NCBI GenBank assembly: GCA_020081605.1
Contig: JAHREC010000013.1
Coordinates: 124,001-188,000 of the forward strand
From: Albifimbria verrucaria
Taxonomy: Eukaryota > Ascomycota > Sordariomycetes > Hypocreales > Stachybotryaceae
Reading direction: 5' to 3'
DNA length: 64,000 bases
In this document: one piece after another, positions 47,800-61,000 of the stretch
How positions within the stretch are numbered: position 1 is the first letter of the stretch
How the letters are laid out: each line of letters begins with the position of its first letter
Notes under the pieces: generated by a model
What the model saw: the letters and a program-made list of their open reading frames with translations, nothing else
Databases searched by the model: none
What the model was told of the DNA's origin: nothing
Program-made: the position numbers and the translations under genes

Positions 47800-48616
47800 T
47801 ATTATAACCCTAGCTAATATTATAACTAAAATAATAAAAATATAATAAGCTAATCTAATTATAATAAAACCTACTCTAGAGTACTAATCAATAATACTAA
47901 AGAAGAATTAAAAACCATCACCAAGGAAAAATCTAAGGAGTTATTAATAGATTATATAAAAATCAATAAGAAGCTTATAAAGAAAGGAAGCCCTGAGTAT
48001 CTAGAATTCTAAAGAAAAAAAAGAAAATAATAAAGCTATATAAATATTATAGAAGGAAATAGAACTTATAGCTAAGAAATAAACTAGCCTATAGTATATT
48101 AATATTAATAATATACTAGTATAATCTATATTAATATAATATAAAAGATAATATAAAATAAGGTTAATATATAGATAGAATAGTATAAAGAATATACTAG
48201 CCCTTCAAGGGAATAGTATAAAATATAGAATAGTATAAAATAATTAAAATAAAATTACTAAGATTATAATAATCTATATAGGAATACTACTAAAATGGAT
48301 TATTATATATAATACTCCTTAGAGTAATATATACTATAATCTAAGGGATTACTATGAATAGTGATCTATAGATATATTCTAGTATATAGATAGGAGTCTC
48401 TCCCACCGTTAGAAATAGAGACTATTAGCTATTAATAATATATAGTTATTAAGCTACCCTTAATCTAAGTTCCTAAAAATAATTTATCTAATTAATAATA
48501 ATTATATAATTATTATTTTAGAATAATAATAAGCCTTATTACTTATTTAAGGATAATAACCTAATCTTACCTACTTTATATTTTATATAAGATATAGAAT
48601 AACCTAGATTATTATA
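47800..48616 (+). repeat. left LTR of the outer element
   Basis: 817 bp. The first ~270 bp matches 49181-49471, and the rest (from about 48075) matches 57552-58096, including TATAATCTATATTAATATAA, AGGAGTCTCTCCCACCGTTAGAA and AAGCTACCCTTAATCTAAGTTCC. Heavily C-to-T/G-to-A changed relative to the right copy. Confidence 0.8.
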
Positions 48617-49180
48617 ATAATTATAAAAATTAAAAATAATTAAAAATAAAAAATAATTAAAAAAAAATAAAAATATAATAATTTATTTATATAAGAATTA
48701 TTATTTATTAAATAAAAATAATTATAATAATATTAAATTTATTATTTAAAAGTTTATATAAATATTATATTATATTTTAATTTAAATTATATATATAAAA
48801 TTATAAATAAAAATATTTTTAATTTATTTTCTAAAAATTTTAAATTAATAATTATAATTAAATTTTAATTATAATAATATTATTTTATAAGAAAATATAT
48901 ATATATATATATATTATATTAAAGAAATATATATAATTTAAGAAATTAACTATAATAATTTAAATATATAATATTATATAAATATTTTATAATTATAAAT
49001 CTTTTTATAAAAATTTAAATTATTTAATTTAAAAAATAAAAATAGAAATTAATATTAATATATATATATATATTTTAAATAAAAAATCTATATTATATTA
49101 AAATTATATATTAATATATATATTCTTTTATTTAAATTAAGAAAATTTATAAAATATAATAATAAAATATATAATATACC

Positions 49181-49471
49181 TATTATAACCCTAGCTAATA
49201 TTATAACTAAAATAATAGAATTATAATAAGCTAATTTAATTATAATAAAACCTACTCTAGAGTATTAATTAATAATACTAAAAAAACTAAAAAATATTAT
49301 TAAGAAAGAACCTAAGGAGTTATTAATAAGCTATATAAAAATTAATAAAAAGCTTATAAAAAAGGAAATTCTAAATATCTAGAGTTTTAAAAGAAAGAAT
49401 AAAAAAATAATAAAGCTATATAAATACTATAAAAAGAAGCAGAATTTATAGCTAAAAAATAACTAGCTTAT
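49181..49471 (+). repeat. 5' half of the outer right LTR
   Basis: Matches 47800-48075 and, in reverse complement, the 3' half of the inner LTRs. It stops at 49471, where the inner element begins after the 5 bp CTTAT. Confidence 0.8.
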
Positions 49472-50075
49472 TATAATAATCCAGGTTATTCTATACCTTA
49501 TAAAAAATATAGAGTAAATAAAATTAAGTTATTATCCTTAAATAAATAATAAAGCTTATTATTATTCTAAAATAATAATTATATAATTATTATTAATTAG
49601 GTAAATTACCTTTAGGAACTTAAATTAAGGGTAGCTTAATAACTATATATTATTAATAACTAATAGTCTTTTAATTAATAACTAAGAGAAGATTCCTATC
49701 TATATATATATAGTTTTTAGAAGCGATTTTCTATACTATACTCTTTAATACTCTAGGAGCGCTATTCTATACTATACTTACTAATACTCTTACTTCTTAT
49801 TAGCTACTTTATCTACTTCCTTCTATAATACTCTTATAGCTTAATTATCTTCTTATTCTTTTTTTAGAATTTTAAATATTCTAAGCTTCTTTTTTTATTA
49901 GCTTCCTATTAATCTTTATATATTTTATTAATAATTCTTTAGGTTTTTCTTTAGCAATAGTTTTTAATTCTTCCTTAATATTATTAATTAATACTTTAAA
50001 GTAAATTTTATTATAATTAGATTAGCTTATTATAATTCTATAATCTTAATTATATTATTAACTAAGATTATAATA
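49472..50075 (-). repeat. 3' LTR of the inner gypsy element
   Basis: 604 bp, direct repeat of 56942-57546. Ends TATAAT...TTATAATA on the plus strand. Confidence 0.88.
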
Positions 50076-50080
50076 TAATA

Positions 50081-50093
50081 CTCCTCTCCCTTA
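50081..50093 (-). other. polypurine tract of the inner element
   Basis: CTCCTCTCCCTTA on the plus strand, purine-only core on the minus strand, 5 bp from the 3' LTR. A retained GC-containing island in otherwise AT DNA. This is the plus-strand primer site of an LTR element and fixes its orientation. Confidence 0.7.
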
Positions 50094-53030
50094 TAGTTAA
50101 GTCCCTAGGCTAGGGTTACTATATAAGGTTATTTATTATTTATACTATTAATAAATTAATTTATTTCCCTTTTTTTTTATTATATTAATATTATATCTAA
50201 GTAATCTTTTTATTTAAAATACTAATTAAATTATATAAATACTACTATTATTAATTTTAAGGATTCACCTATTATACCTTATTCTTATTATTTTAAATAA
50301 AAAAGGTTTATTATATAAATATAAAATCTAATTATTATTCTTATTATATTTATAATAAAAAGAAATATAATAATCTATTACTTATTTTTAATTATATATT
50401 TATATTATTCTTAGATATATATTTCTTTTTTAATTTTATTTTTTTAATTTTATAAAATTTAAATATTTAATATTAGATTAATTAAAATATTACTTCTGCT
50501 AAAGGGAACTTTAAGCCTTATTTTCCTATTTATCTTCCTTTTATTATTAATATAAAAATTATATAAGCAAGGTATAATACTTTTTTTTAAATACCTATAA
50601 GATTAAGGAATTAAATAGAATTTATTCTTAGGAGAAGGCCTTAATACTTAAAACTTAATAAATAATAAAAAGTTATAGCTTAAGGGTGCTTTTAGTATAA
50701 TTAATTAAAATATATTTAACTTTATCTCTAAGCCTATAGGTACTTCTTCTTCTAGAACTCCTTCTTCTTAAATTTAATATTAAATAGATTTTCTAGGGGT
50801 TCCTATATATTCTTATTTTTATTATATCCTTTTTATTTAATAAGGTATTATTCTTTATTTTTATTATTAATTTTATACTCTAGGATTCTTTTAATCTTAT
50901 ATTCTAATTTAACTAAAAGAACCTTAATACCTTCTTTAGCTAATTCTCTATCCAGTGCTTTTTTAAAAATATAATATAAAAGATATTATATATCCTTATT
51001 TTATTTAAGAGTTTAATTTTATAATTAATATCTAAGATTTTTTATAATACTAAAAATAATCTTAGTTTTTTATAGTTTAATTTATTATTAGGTTTTATAG
51101 TTTTAATATTTATATAATATATATAGACTATATCTCTCTCTTAAAAGATTAATTCTTTTAATCTTTTTTATTATAGAATTTTTTTATTTTTTATTATATA
51201 AATAAAATTTCTTTATAAAATATATTATATAATTCCTTTATTTTATTTACTTTAATTATTCCTTTTTATATCCTAATCTTAATAATAATTCTTTATTAAA
51301 TAATAGTTTAAATCCTTTATTTATATAATATAATATTTATTTTATAGTTTCTAACTTATTTAAATTATAAGCTATTTATATAATTAATAATTATTTTATT
51401 TAATTATTTTATTTATAGTTTATAAAGTATTATAAATATTATTTAAGTATTTAATTTATTTTTTCTATTTATTTATCTATTTATAGATAATAAGTAGTAT
51501 TAAGCTTATTTTTATTCTTAATTATACTATTAATTCCTACTAGAATTTTAAAATAAATATTAATCCTCTATTAAAAATAATTTTATTTAATAATTTATTC
51601 TATAATATTATATACTTAAGGAAATAATATATTATATCTTTAGTATTTATTATTTTATTATATAGAATAAAGTATATAAATTTTATAAGTTTATTTATAA
51701 TAATAAAAATATTATTATAGCTATTTTTTATTCTTAGTTCTTTTAATTTAAATAACTTTATTATAAAATCCTATAAAATTAATTTCTATAGATACTTAGA
51801 TATTAATAATAATTTTAAATATTTATAAGGTTTATATTATATAGGCTTTACTTTATTATAAATATTATAATTCTTAATAAATTCTTTAATATATTATTAT
51901 AGTTTTAGTATATTATAAAACTTAATAATTTATTTATAGGTTTTTTTATTTTTAAGTATCTTATTAAGGGTAATTATAATATTATATAATTATATTATAT
52001 ATAATCCCCTTTAATACCTAGATTTTCCTTTTATAATATTATACTTTATTATTCCTTTATTTAAGGTTTTTTATTAATTTAAGGTTTAATATATTTTATT
52101 AAATAAAAAGTATTTCTAAATAAAAAGCTAAATTTTATTCTTTTATATACTTTATTATATTTATATAATTTAATTATTATATTTATATTATATTTTTTTA
52201 TTTATTTTTAATAAAAATCTATATAATTATTATAGGTATTTCTTATTTATACTCTAATTTATAGCTAAGTATATTTACTTTATTATTTTTTAATCCTTTT
52301 TAATAAATAATTTTATAATTAAAAAGCTTAATATTTTTATATATTATATTTATCTTATTATTAAAGTTTATATTATTATAAAATAGAAGATATTTTTATA
52401 GTTAATATAGACTTTAATTTTATATTTATTTTCTATAAGGTAGTATTAAAATTCCTTAAAGCTTTTAATAATAGCTATAAATTCTTTATTATATATAAGA
52501 TAATATAATAATAATCTATTAAATTTCTTTAATTAAAATATAATAAAGTATAGGATTTTATTCTTATTTTATTATTTTATTATTATTCTTAGTATAAAGT
52601 TTAATATATTTATTTTTAATTCTATAGTTAATTTAGGGTTAAATATAGCTAGGATTAATTCTAATAGTATATAATTTTTAATTTTTTAAGAGCTTCGATT
52701 TCTTTTTCTTTAAACTTAAATTTAATATTCTTATATATAAAGTTTATAAGGGGTTTTATAATCTTCCTAAAATCCTTAATAAATTATTAATAATAATTAA
52801 TAAATCTAAGAAAGCTTTATATATCCTTAATATTTTTTAGTTTTGCTTATTTTTTTATTATTATAATTTTTCCCTTTTTATATAGATTTTATTTAATTTA
52901 ATTATATACTTTAAGAAATTTATTTCTTAAATATAAAACTTATTTTTATTAGGTTTTATTAGTAGTTTAATATTCTATAATACTTATAGGACTTTATATA
53001 TATATTCTTTATATTCTTTTTTATTTTAAA

Positions 53031-53069
53031 GAAAATTAAAATATTATTAAGGTATATAATAATAAATTT
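53031..53069 (-). other. reverse-transcriptase core motif, RIP-mutated
   Basis: The minus-strand frame reads KFIIIYLNNILIF. Gypsy reverse transcriptases have (K/D)FVIVYLDDILIF here. Both catalytic Asp codons (GAT-type) are AAT, each a G-to-A change, which would abolish polymerase activity. Confidence 0.85.
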
Positions 53070-56000
53070 ATTAATATATTCTTAAAGAATATAGTTAATT
53101 ATTCTTTAGAATATTATTAATATATTTATAAGTCTAAAAGGTATTATAAGGTATTTAAATAAACTAAATTTAATCCTAAAAATAATTTTTATTCTTTACC
53201 CTTTTTATTTAAATTAAATTATAGGCTTTTTTAAAATCTAAAGCTATAAATTAATTTTTTTATATAAGTAATCTTTTATTTTTATTATTAAGGATAATAA
53301 TATATAATCTTTTATTATAATTATATTAAGTCTTTAATAGTTTATTATTAATTATAGCTTATTATTTTTCTTAAGTATAAATATTATAAGGTAGCCTATT
53401 AATAATATTAATTATTTAATATATTCTTTTTTAATATTTTATTAATATATTCTTTTAGGCTTTTAAATTCTTTAATATTTAAATTATAGATTAATAAATT
53501 ATATATTTTTACTTTATTTATAAGGTTAATTTTATAATTCTATTCTAAGTATTTTAATAATTTTATTTTAAATTCTTTTTAAAATAATTTTTATATTTTT
53601 ATATTTCTTAAGTATATTTTTTAATTATTCTTCTTTTCTAGGATTAAGGATTCTTTTTTCTATCTAAATAAATTTCTTATTATTATTATTATTTCTACTC
53701 TTAATAAATTTAAATACTATTTAGCTTTATTATTATTATTTTTATTTTATTTATATTTTATCCTAGATTATATTATCTTTTTAATTAATATAATATTTAT
53801 TATTTAATGCTTTTATTTATTTTTATAGTATTTCTTTTATTAAGGTAATAAGTTATTTTAAATATTTATTCTTAATTAAATTTTTAATAAATTTATTAGT
53901 TTTCTTTTAGCTAAGGTTATTTAGCTAATAATAAAATTAATTAATAGATTTTTAGCCTTTAATTATAATTACCCTAGGAGAATATTATTATTATTTAAGT
54001 TAATTATATTAAATCCTATTTATATAGATTTTCCTATATAAATTGCTTATAATAAATATATTTATTTATTAATAATTCTATTATTATAAGCTAGCGGTTT
54101 TTTTTATAGTTTATAATAGAATATAAATTTTCTTTTTTTTTTTATAATAATTATAGCTAATTTATAATTTTATAATTAATAAAGTTATTTATAGTATTAA
54201 TATTTATTTTAATTTATAATTTTTTTCTATAATCTTAATCTTAATTATATATTTTTTATAGATTATTTTATTTAATAGTTTTTTTATTATATTTAAATAT
54301 TAAAATCTCTTATTATTCTTTCTTAATAATAATATCTAAATTCTTCTAATAAGAATACTATTAATTATTTTTTATATTTCTTTAAGGGTTTTTTTATTTT
54401 TATAGAGTTATTTTTTCTTTAATTTAGATAGTATTTATAATAAATATAATTAAGAATATAAATTATTTAATATTATTATTTATAATTATTATTATTAATT
54501 ATAGTTATTATAGATATTTTAATTCTATATTATCTATATTATTCCTCTTTATATTTCTTATAGCTATAGTTAGGGTATAGATTATTTTTAAGGATATATA
54601 TTTTAATTTAGGCTATTCTTAAGTTATTTATACTTATTCCTAGTTTATCCTAATTTATATATATAAAAATATTTCTTTATTATTATTTTTTTTTCTTTTA
54701 AATTTATTTTAAATTCTTTAGAGTTTTATATATTTCTTTTAGTTATTTCTATAAGTTTTAGAAGATAAATAAGTATAATTAATTTATAGTATTATTTAAT
54801 TTTTTTATTTTAATATATTTTATAATATACTCTTTTATAGTTTTTATTATTCTTCTTTTAAGATATTTATATAGATAATTAATATTAAATCTTAGTATTA
54901 TAACCTTAAGGGATTAATAATCTTTTTATGCTATAAATATTATTAGCTTTTTCTCTTTATATAATATAATAATAGATTATATTTTTATTTTAATAAAGAA
55001 TATTTAATTTTTATTTTTTTATTTAAATATATTAAGTATTAATACTATAAATATAAGGCCTAGCTAATAGTATTATAAAATAAGTTAAATATATATATAT
55101 ATTTATTATTATCTAGCCTTATCTTTAGTTACTTTATTATATTTTCTAAGGCTTTAGCTATATTAATAGCCTTAATCTAAATTACTCTAAATTTCTAGAT
55201 CTAGGTTAATTCTTAGTGAATATATACTAAATTAATCTTTATTTATTCAAAGGGATAATCTTATTCTTTAAGTCTTCTTCCCTATAGTAATTAATTCTAG
55301 CTTCTAATAAGGGTAATCCCTATTTTCTATACTATATAATAGGTTTTAAGTATAAATCTTTTATTATACTATAATCTAGTTTAAAGAAGATATTAATATT
55401 ATTATAGTTATAAAAATTAAAGCTTAGTATTTTATATTTTTTAATTTTTATATAGAGATTATAGATTTTTATTATTCTAGGTTAATCTAGCGAATCCTTT
55501 CTATAGTTTTATATATAATATTCTATATAATAAGAGTATTTAAGGGTTTCTTTATATAATTAAGTATCTAGAATTTCTATATTAATAAATAATTTTATTA
55601 TTAATTTAAGTATTTTATAATACTATAGGGTTAGTATATTTAAATACTATTTTAAACTTATTATATTTAAATTATATTATTCTTTTATTATAAATTTAAA
55701 CTTAGCTTTTTTATTAATTTTCTTTAATAATTTATATTCTTTTATAAAATACTCTTTTTTTTATAATTATAATATATAATATCTTTTTATTTTTATTATC
55801 TTTTCCCTTCCCTTTTTATATTATATTAAGGTCTATAAGCCCTATATATATACTATAAACTATATAGTATTCTTAGGATACTTACTTTTTTAAATATTTA
55901 CTTAATATTAAAAAGGGTTAATTCTTTCTTCTTTTCTCTTTTATTTTCTTTCTTAAAAGAATTTATTAATTAAGATTATTTTATAGAAATAGTCTTCTAA

Positions 56001-56941
56001 GCAGGTTTTTTACTATCTAACCTTAATTAAATTATTCTTTATTTTTTCCTTAATTTTATTATAGAATACCTTTTTAATACTTTTTAGGCTATTAAAGTTA
56101 GAATATAATTTATTTAAATTAAACTATAAAAATAAATATAAACCTAATTTATTAAACTCAGTTTAATTTTCGCTTAGTTTCTTTAGTTTTATTTATTATT
56201 CTAAAGGTTTTTTAAATTATTTAATAAAAATCTTAAAATTAATAAAAATAAATTCTATTTTTTTTTCTATTAAATATTAAGTTATTTATATAATCCTTAA
56301 GGATAGATTTAAACTATATATAAGCTTTTTTATTAAGGAATTAAGCTATAAATATAATTTAATTATTATTAAATATAAATATATTTAAAAATATTTTAAA
56401 ATAGGCTTTAAGGGTAATTATAAATCCTTATAGTCTATCTAGGCTATTATTAAATAATTTTAATTTTAATATATTAATAATAACTCTAACTTTTTTTTTT
56501 TTTTTTATTTTTCTTAATATTATAGATTTTTTTAAATTATTCTTTATATTTAAATATAGCTTATTTATTAAATTCTATAATCCTTATTATATCTTTCTTT
56601 AGTTAAATAATCTTATTATTAAGGTTTTAAATAAAATAATTATTAAGTATATTAATATAAAATTAATAAATTTTATTATAAGCTTTTTAAGTTTCTTTTT
56701 TATTTTATATATTTTTTTTAAATTTTTTTTTTACTTTCTTTATTAAAATTATTATTTATTCCTTAGTCTTTATTATTATTTTTTCTTTATTAATTACTAA
56801 AATAAGTTTAGCTAAGGTAGCTATAGAATCAGTTAATATAAAGGGTTTAGTTACTACCTTACCTAAGGTTTTAAAAAATTCTTCTATTATTATATTATTT
56901 TAAGTAATAAATAGTATTATTTAAAATAAAAGCTATTAATA

Positions 56942-57546
56942 TATAATAATTTAAATTATTCTATACCTTATAAAAAGTATAGAATAAATAAAATTAGATT
57001 ATTATTCTTAAATAAATAATAAAGCTTATTATTATTTTAAAATAATAATTATATAATTATTATTAATTAAATAAATTACCTTTAAAAACTTAAATTAAAA
57101 ATAGCTTAATAACTATATATTATTAATAGCTAATAATCTTTTAATTAATAACCAAGAAAAAACTCCTATTTATATATATATAGTTTTCAGAAATAATTTT
57201 CTATATTATACTCTTTAGCACTCTAGGAGTATTATTCTATACTATACTTACTAACGCTCTTACTCTTTATTAGCTACTTTATCTACTTCCTTCTATAGTA
57301 TTTTTATAGCTTAATTATCTTTTTATTTTTTTCTTTGGAACTTTAGATATTCTAGGCTTTTTTTTTTATTAGCTTCCTATTAATCTTTATATATCCTATT
57401 AATAATTCCTTAGGTTCTTCTCTAGTAATAGTTTTTAATTCTTCCTTAATATTATTAGCTAATGCTTTAAAGTAGATCTTATTATAACCGGATTAGCCTA
57501 TTATAATTCCGTGGTCTTAGTTATACTATTAGCTAGGGTTATAATA
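56942..57546 (-). repeat. 5' LTR of the inner gypsy element
   Basis: 605 bp. Its right third (57430-57546) keeps more G and C (CCGGATTAGCC, GCTAGGGTTATAATA) than the 3' LTR copy. Confidence 0.88.
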
Positions 57547-57551
57547 CCTAT

Positions 57552-58096
57552 AATATATTAATATTAATTATATATTAATATAATCTATATTAATATAAAA
57601 TAAAGGATAGTATAAAATAAGATTAGTATATAGAATAGATTAATATAAAAAATATACTAACCCTTTAATAGAATAATATAGAATATAAAATAATATAAAA
57701 TAATTAGAATAAGATTATTAAAATTAGAATAATCTATATAGAATATTAGCTACTATAGACTATTAGGCTATTATATAATAATAACCTATATAGCTTACCC
57801 GCTTACTATAAGCAAGTAAGCAATAATAATTATACACTTATTATAAGCAAGTGAACCTCTTAGTATATAGATAGGAATCTTTCCCACTGTTAGAAGTAGA
57901 GACTACCAGCTATTAATAATATACAGTTACCAAGCTACCCTTAACCTAAGTTCCCAAAGGTAACTCATCCGACTAGTGATAACTACGTGACTATTGCTTC
58001 AGAATGATAATGCCCTGTTATTTGTCTAAGGACAATAACCTGATCTTACCTACCCTATACCTCTTACAAAGGTATAGAATAACCCGGATCGTCACA
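57552..58096 (+). repeat. 3' half of the outer right LTR, partly spared from RIP
   Basis: Matches 48075-48616. From about 57840 to 58096 the sequence is almost normal in composition and ends GGATCGTCACA, whereas the left copy is converted to A/T. It abuts the NACHT gene directly. Confidence 0.8.
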
Positions 58097-61000
58097 ACAC
58101 CTCAAGCTATAATAACCGCGGCTGGCGAAGTCCGAACGATTAGCGCCCCGTGAGCATATCCCCGAGGTTAAGAGCCTACTTGATGTTGCGATCAAAAGTG
58201 AGGAAGTGGCAGAAGAGTTAGACAGCCAGATTCTTAACATTGTTAACGGCCAGAACGTTAGCAAGGGTCACCTTGTTCGTAGCTTCACCACGTGTGCAAA
58301 GCTTCAGCGAAATAAAAAGAAAATTGAACGCCTAGATAAGCGATTGCGCGAGTACACAGAGGTCTTGGAATCAAAGCTTTTGCCTCGCATCTGGTGAGTG
58401 TGACAGCGTTTGCTTGCCTTCTGCGGTGCTGACAGTGGCTACCAGTTCCCAAATCGAAGCCATTAGATTGCAGCAAGATCAGCGTTTCGTGGCTGTTTCA
58501 AATGACATCCAATCTCTCAGGACTCAAATTGCAGCAAGATACACGAGAATACAAGACCTGGTCAAGACAGAACACCAAGGAACACAGCGTCATGTCAGCA
58601 AAGAGGTCAAGAAGTCCGAAAAACCATCATCAAAAACTTGGCCGCTGGGCCACAGGGCTCTAGGCTTAAGGCAGCGGCACAACAATAGAAGGAGCCTTTG
58701 TTGCGCCGTTTCAAATATCCCGATACGAAAAAGCGGTATAATGAGATTGAGGGTCACGAGGCCGTGTCCTTTGACCACTTATTTCGCAGCTATCTACGTG
58801 TCTTGGGAGACGCTTCGCACGTCAGCGATCAGCTTGATGAGGCATATAATGATGATATCGATGCTGAAATGCAAAGAGAAGCGAACAGAGTTGACAACAT
58901 CTGGCAAGGGTTTACTTGGTGGCTTCAAGCTGATGCACAGGGTCACATCTTCTGGATAGAGGGCAAACCTGGTTCAGGAAAGAGTACGGTGATGAAGTAC
59001 ATCGAGTGAGCATCATCCTGCGACAAATATTCAATTACGACGATGGCGTCCCGCCCTGCTTATAGTCTCTCATTACTTCTGGAAAATTGGCTTTGAAGGC
59101 CAGAACAGCGTCAAAGGGCTGTTGGCTGCATTGATTTATCAGATCCTCAGGGTAAACGAAGCCGTTCTGGGCGACGCTTCAGCTTCCATAGGAATGACTG
59201 CCCAGGGACGAGATAACCCTTCGGATTGGTCCGTCAGAGACCTTGAGAGGCTCTTTTTCACAATTGTGTCCGAACCATCGCGGCTAATTTGCATATTTAT
59301 TGACGGACTCAACGAAGCATTCAACCCTTCTGAACTCGAAAAGCTTCTTGAATTGTTTTAGAAGATTGCTAGCATTAATCATATGAAAGCTTGCGTATCT
59401 AGTCGACAAGATTGGCCTTAACTCAAGAGCTGCAACACGTCAGCCGTGCTCATTTGCAAGACTTGACGTACCTAGACATCCATGCGTATGTGTGTCAGCA
59501 ACTCAACCCATCTTTGGAAAGAGGTCGCCTATCAAAAAGTCTTCATAGCGTACTCCTGCACCGCTTAGTGAAAAAATCGGAGTCCGTTTTTCTTTGGATA
59601 GTGCTAGGCCTCCGTAGCATCAAATCCGGGGCAGTAAAGAGCGACAGCGGCAAAGAGCTTTCACCTCGATTAGAAGCCATGGCACAAGCACTGGAGAAGC
59701 TCTATGAAGATATGTGGATGAGATTGAATGACGAGGCAGAGATCTACAAAATCAGAGCAGCCGAGTATTTTCACCTCGCAATGGATGCACGGGCTGGGAG
59801 AAGAATGCTCGAGATTTGGAAAGTCACGCGGTTAGCTGACTCCGAGCTCGAGAATCATGTAGTGGCAGCAGGAAATTTGCACTGGTTCATGCTATGTCGA
59901 GGATTGAATCAAGCTGAAGCTGTAGCCGGCACAAATGAGACCAACTTATATCTGCAATGACAAGCTGAAGAAACGATTCTCGAAATAAGAATTCGCTGCG
60001 CAGGCTTACTTGAGGCAACGTCCCGAATCAAAGAACATTCATTCGATTCAAATATTCCCCTGATAACTGGATGCTAAAAGAAATTCGATTCATATATCGA
60101 ACAGCACACGACTTTCTCGTTCAGACGGAATGTGGCCAAGCACTGTTTGGACAGTCCTAAAGCTTCGAAGAGTTGGGAAAGATGAGAAGCCTGCAATACC
60201 ATCTCTTTCTTGTAAACATGCTTCATCACCACTTTAGAACATCGTATTCTGACCAGGGCCTCATTAATGACATGTATACCCATTGGGGCCTCGGAAGTTG
60301 CATCTGTCCCTTTGCCGAAGCGATCGGCCAGCGTGACATGGAAGCTATCGATGCGTTTTCTATGCTTTCGAAGATACGAGAGACTTATGACTGTGGGGCA
60401 CTAGAGAAGTGTGCGTCATGCGGTAGTTTCCTGGAAGCATCAAGAATATATATACCCGATGCCACATTCTTCACTGACATGCTGCGAAGCCTTGTATTCC
60501 AGAGCGCCCTATAGCTTCCTTATGATCTGAAACTTATAGAGTCGTTTATATCATTCGGGGTCCAACCACTCGACCTTGGCTTCATCTCTGAGAGCATATG
60601 TTGGTGCCCGGCAGATTTGTGCGGCTGCGGGACAGCCTTCAATCGGCTTCTAGAGGCCTCGGTCTGGAGCCCGTTTCGAGATTCATCACTGATTCTGCAT
60701 CAAGAAGGCTCTAGACTATCATGGAAGTGGGCAATGACAATGAGAGCCACAGCACCCGTGCTTGACCAGAAGTTCTGGCTCTCGATGTCCCTTTATTATA
60801 GACACAGTCAGATTATCGTTGATGAATGTTCTTGCAATCTAAATGCATATTTAGCTGAACACTAGCAATCACAGACTGAAAATAAAGAGGAATCTAAAAG
60901 AATTAAGCTCACACTTATGGTTAATTTATAGTTTCTACTTTCTGTATTAGCACGCGAGGCCTAAGAGGATTTATCTCGCAGCATCACTAGCAATATTCCC

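Larger units (their letters stand above)
49472..57546 (-). mobile_element. Ty3/gypsy-type LTR retrotransposon, nested and RIP-inactivated
   Basis: Two direct LTRs (49472-50075 and 56942-57546, about 605 bp) flank 6.9 kb of AT-rich DNA. Flanking 5 bp CTTAT (49467-49471) and CCTAT (57547-57551) form the target-site duplication, one base changed as by RIP. The coding strand is minus: reverse-transcriptase motif KFIIIYLNNILIF reads at 53069-53031, where functional gypsy elements have YLDD. A polypurine tract (AAGGGAGAGGAG on the minus strand, about 50081-50092) sits right before the 3' LTR. All long frames are destroyed. It inserted into the right LTR of an oppositely oriented relative. Confidence 0.88.
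47800..58096 (+). mobile_element. outer LTR element, RIP-degraded and split by a nested element
   Basis: The left LTR (47800-48616) matches a right LTR that is split in two: its 5' half is 49181-49471 and its 3' half is 57552-58096. The inner element sits exactly between them. The LTR starts TATTATAACCCTAGC (TGTTATA-type after RIP) and ends GGATCGTCACA, that is TG...CA ends. The internal region, 48617-49180, is only about 560 bp and purely AT-rich, so the copy is internally deleted or a non-autonomous derivative. Orientation (+) is inferred from LTR polarity compared with the inner sibling. I could not find a convincing target-site duplication. Confidence 0.7.

Noticed and set aside
46960..58000. 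AT-rich block as mitochondrial DNA or a centromere
   Set aside because: Paired LTRs, target-site duplication, polypurine tract and a gypsy RT motif explain it as RIP-degraded retrotransposons.
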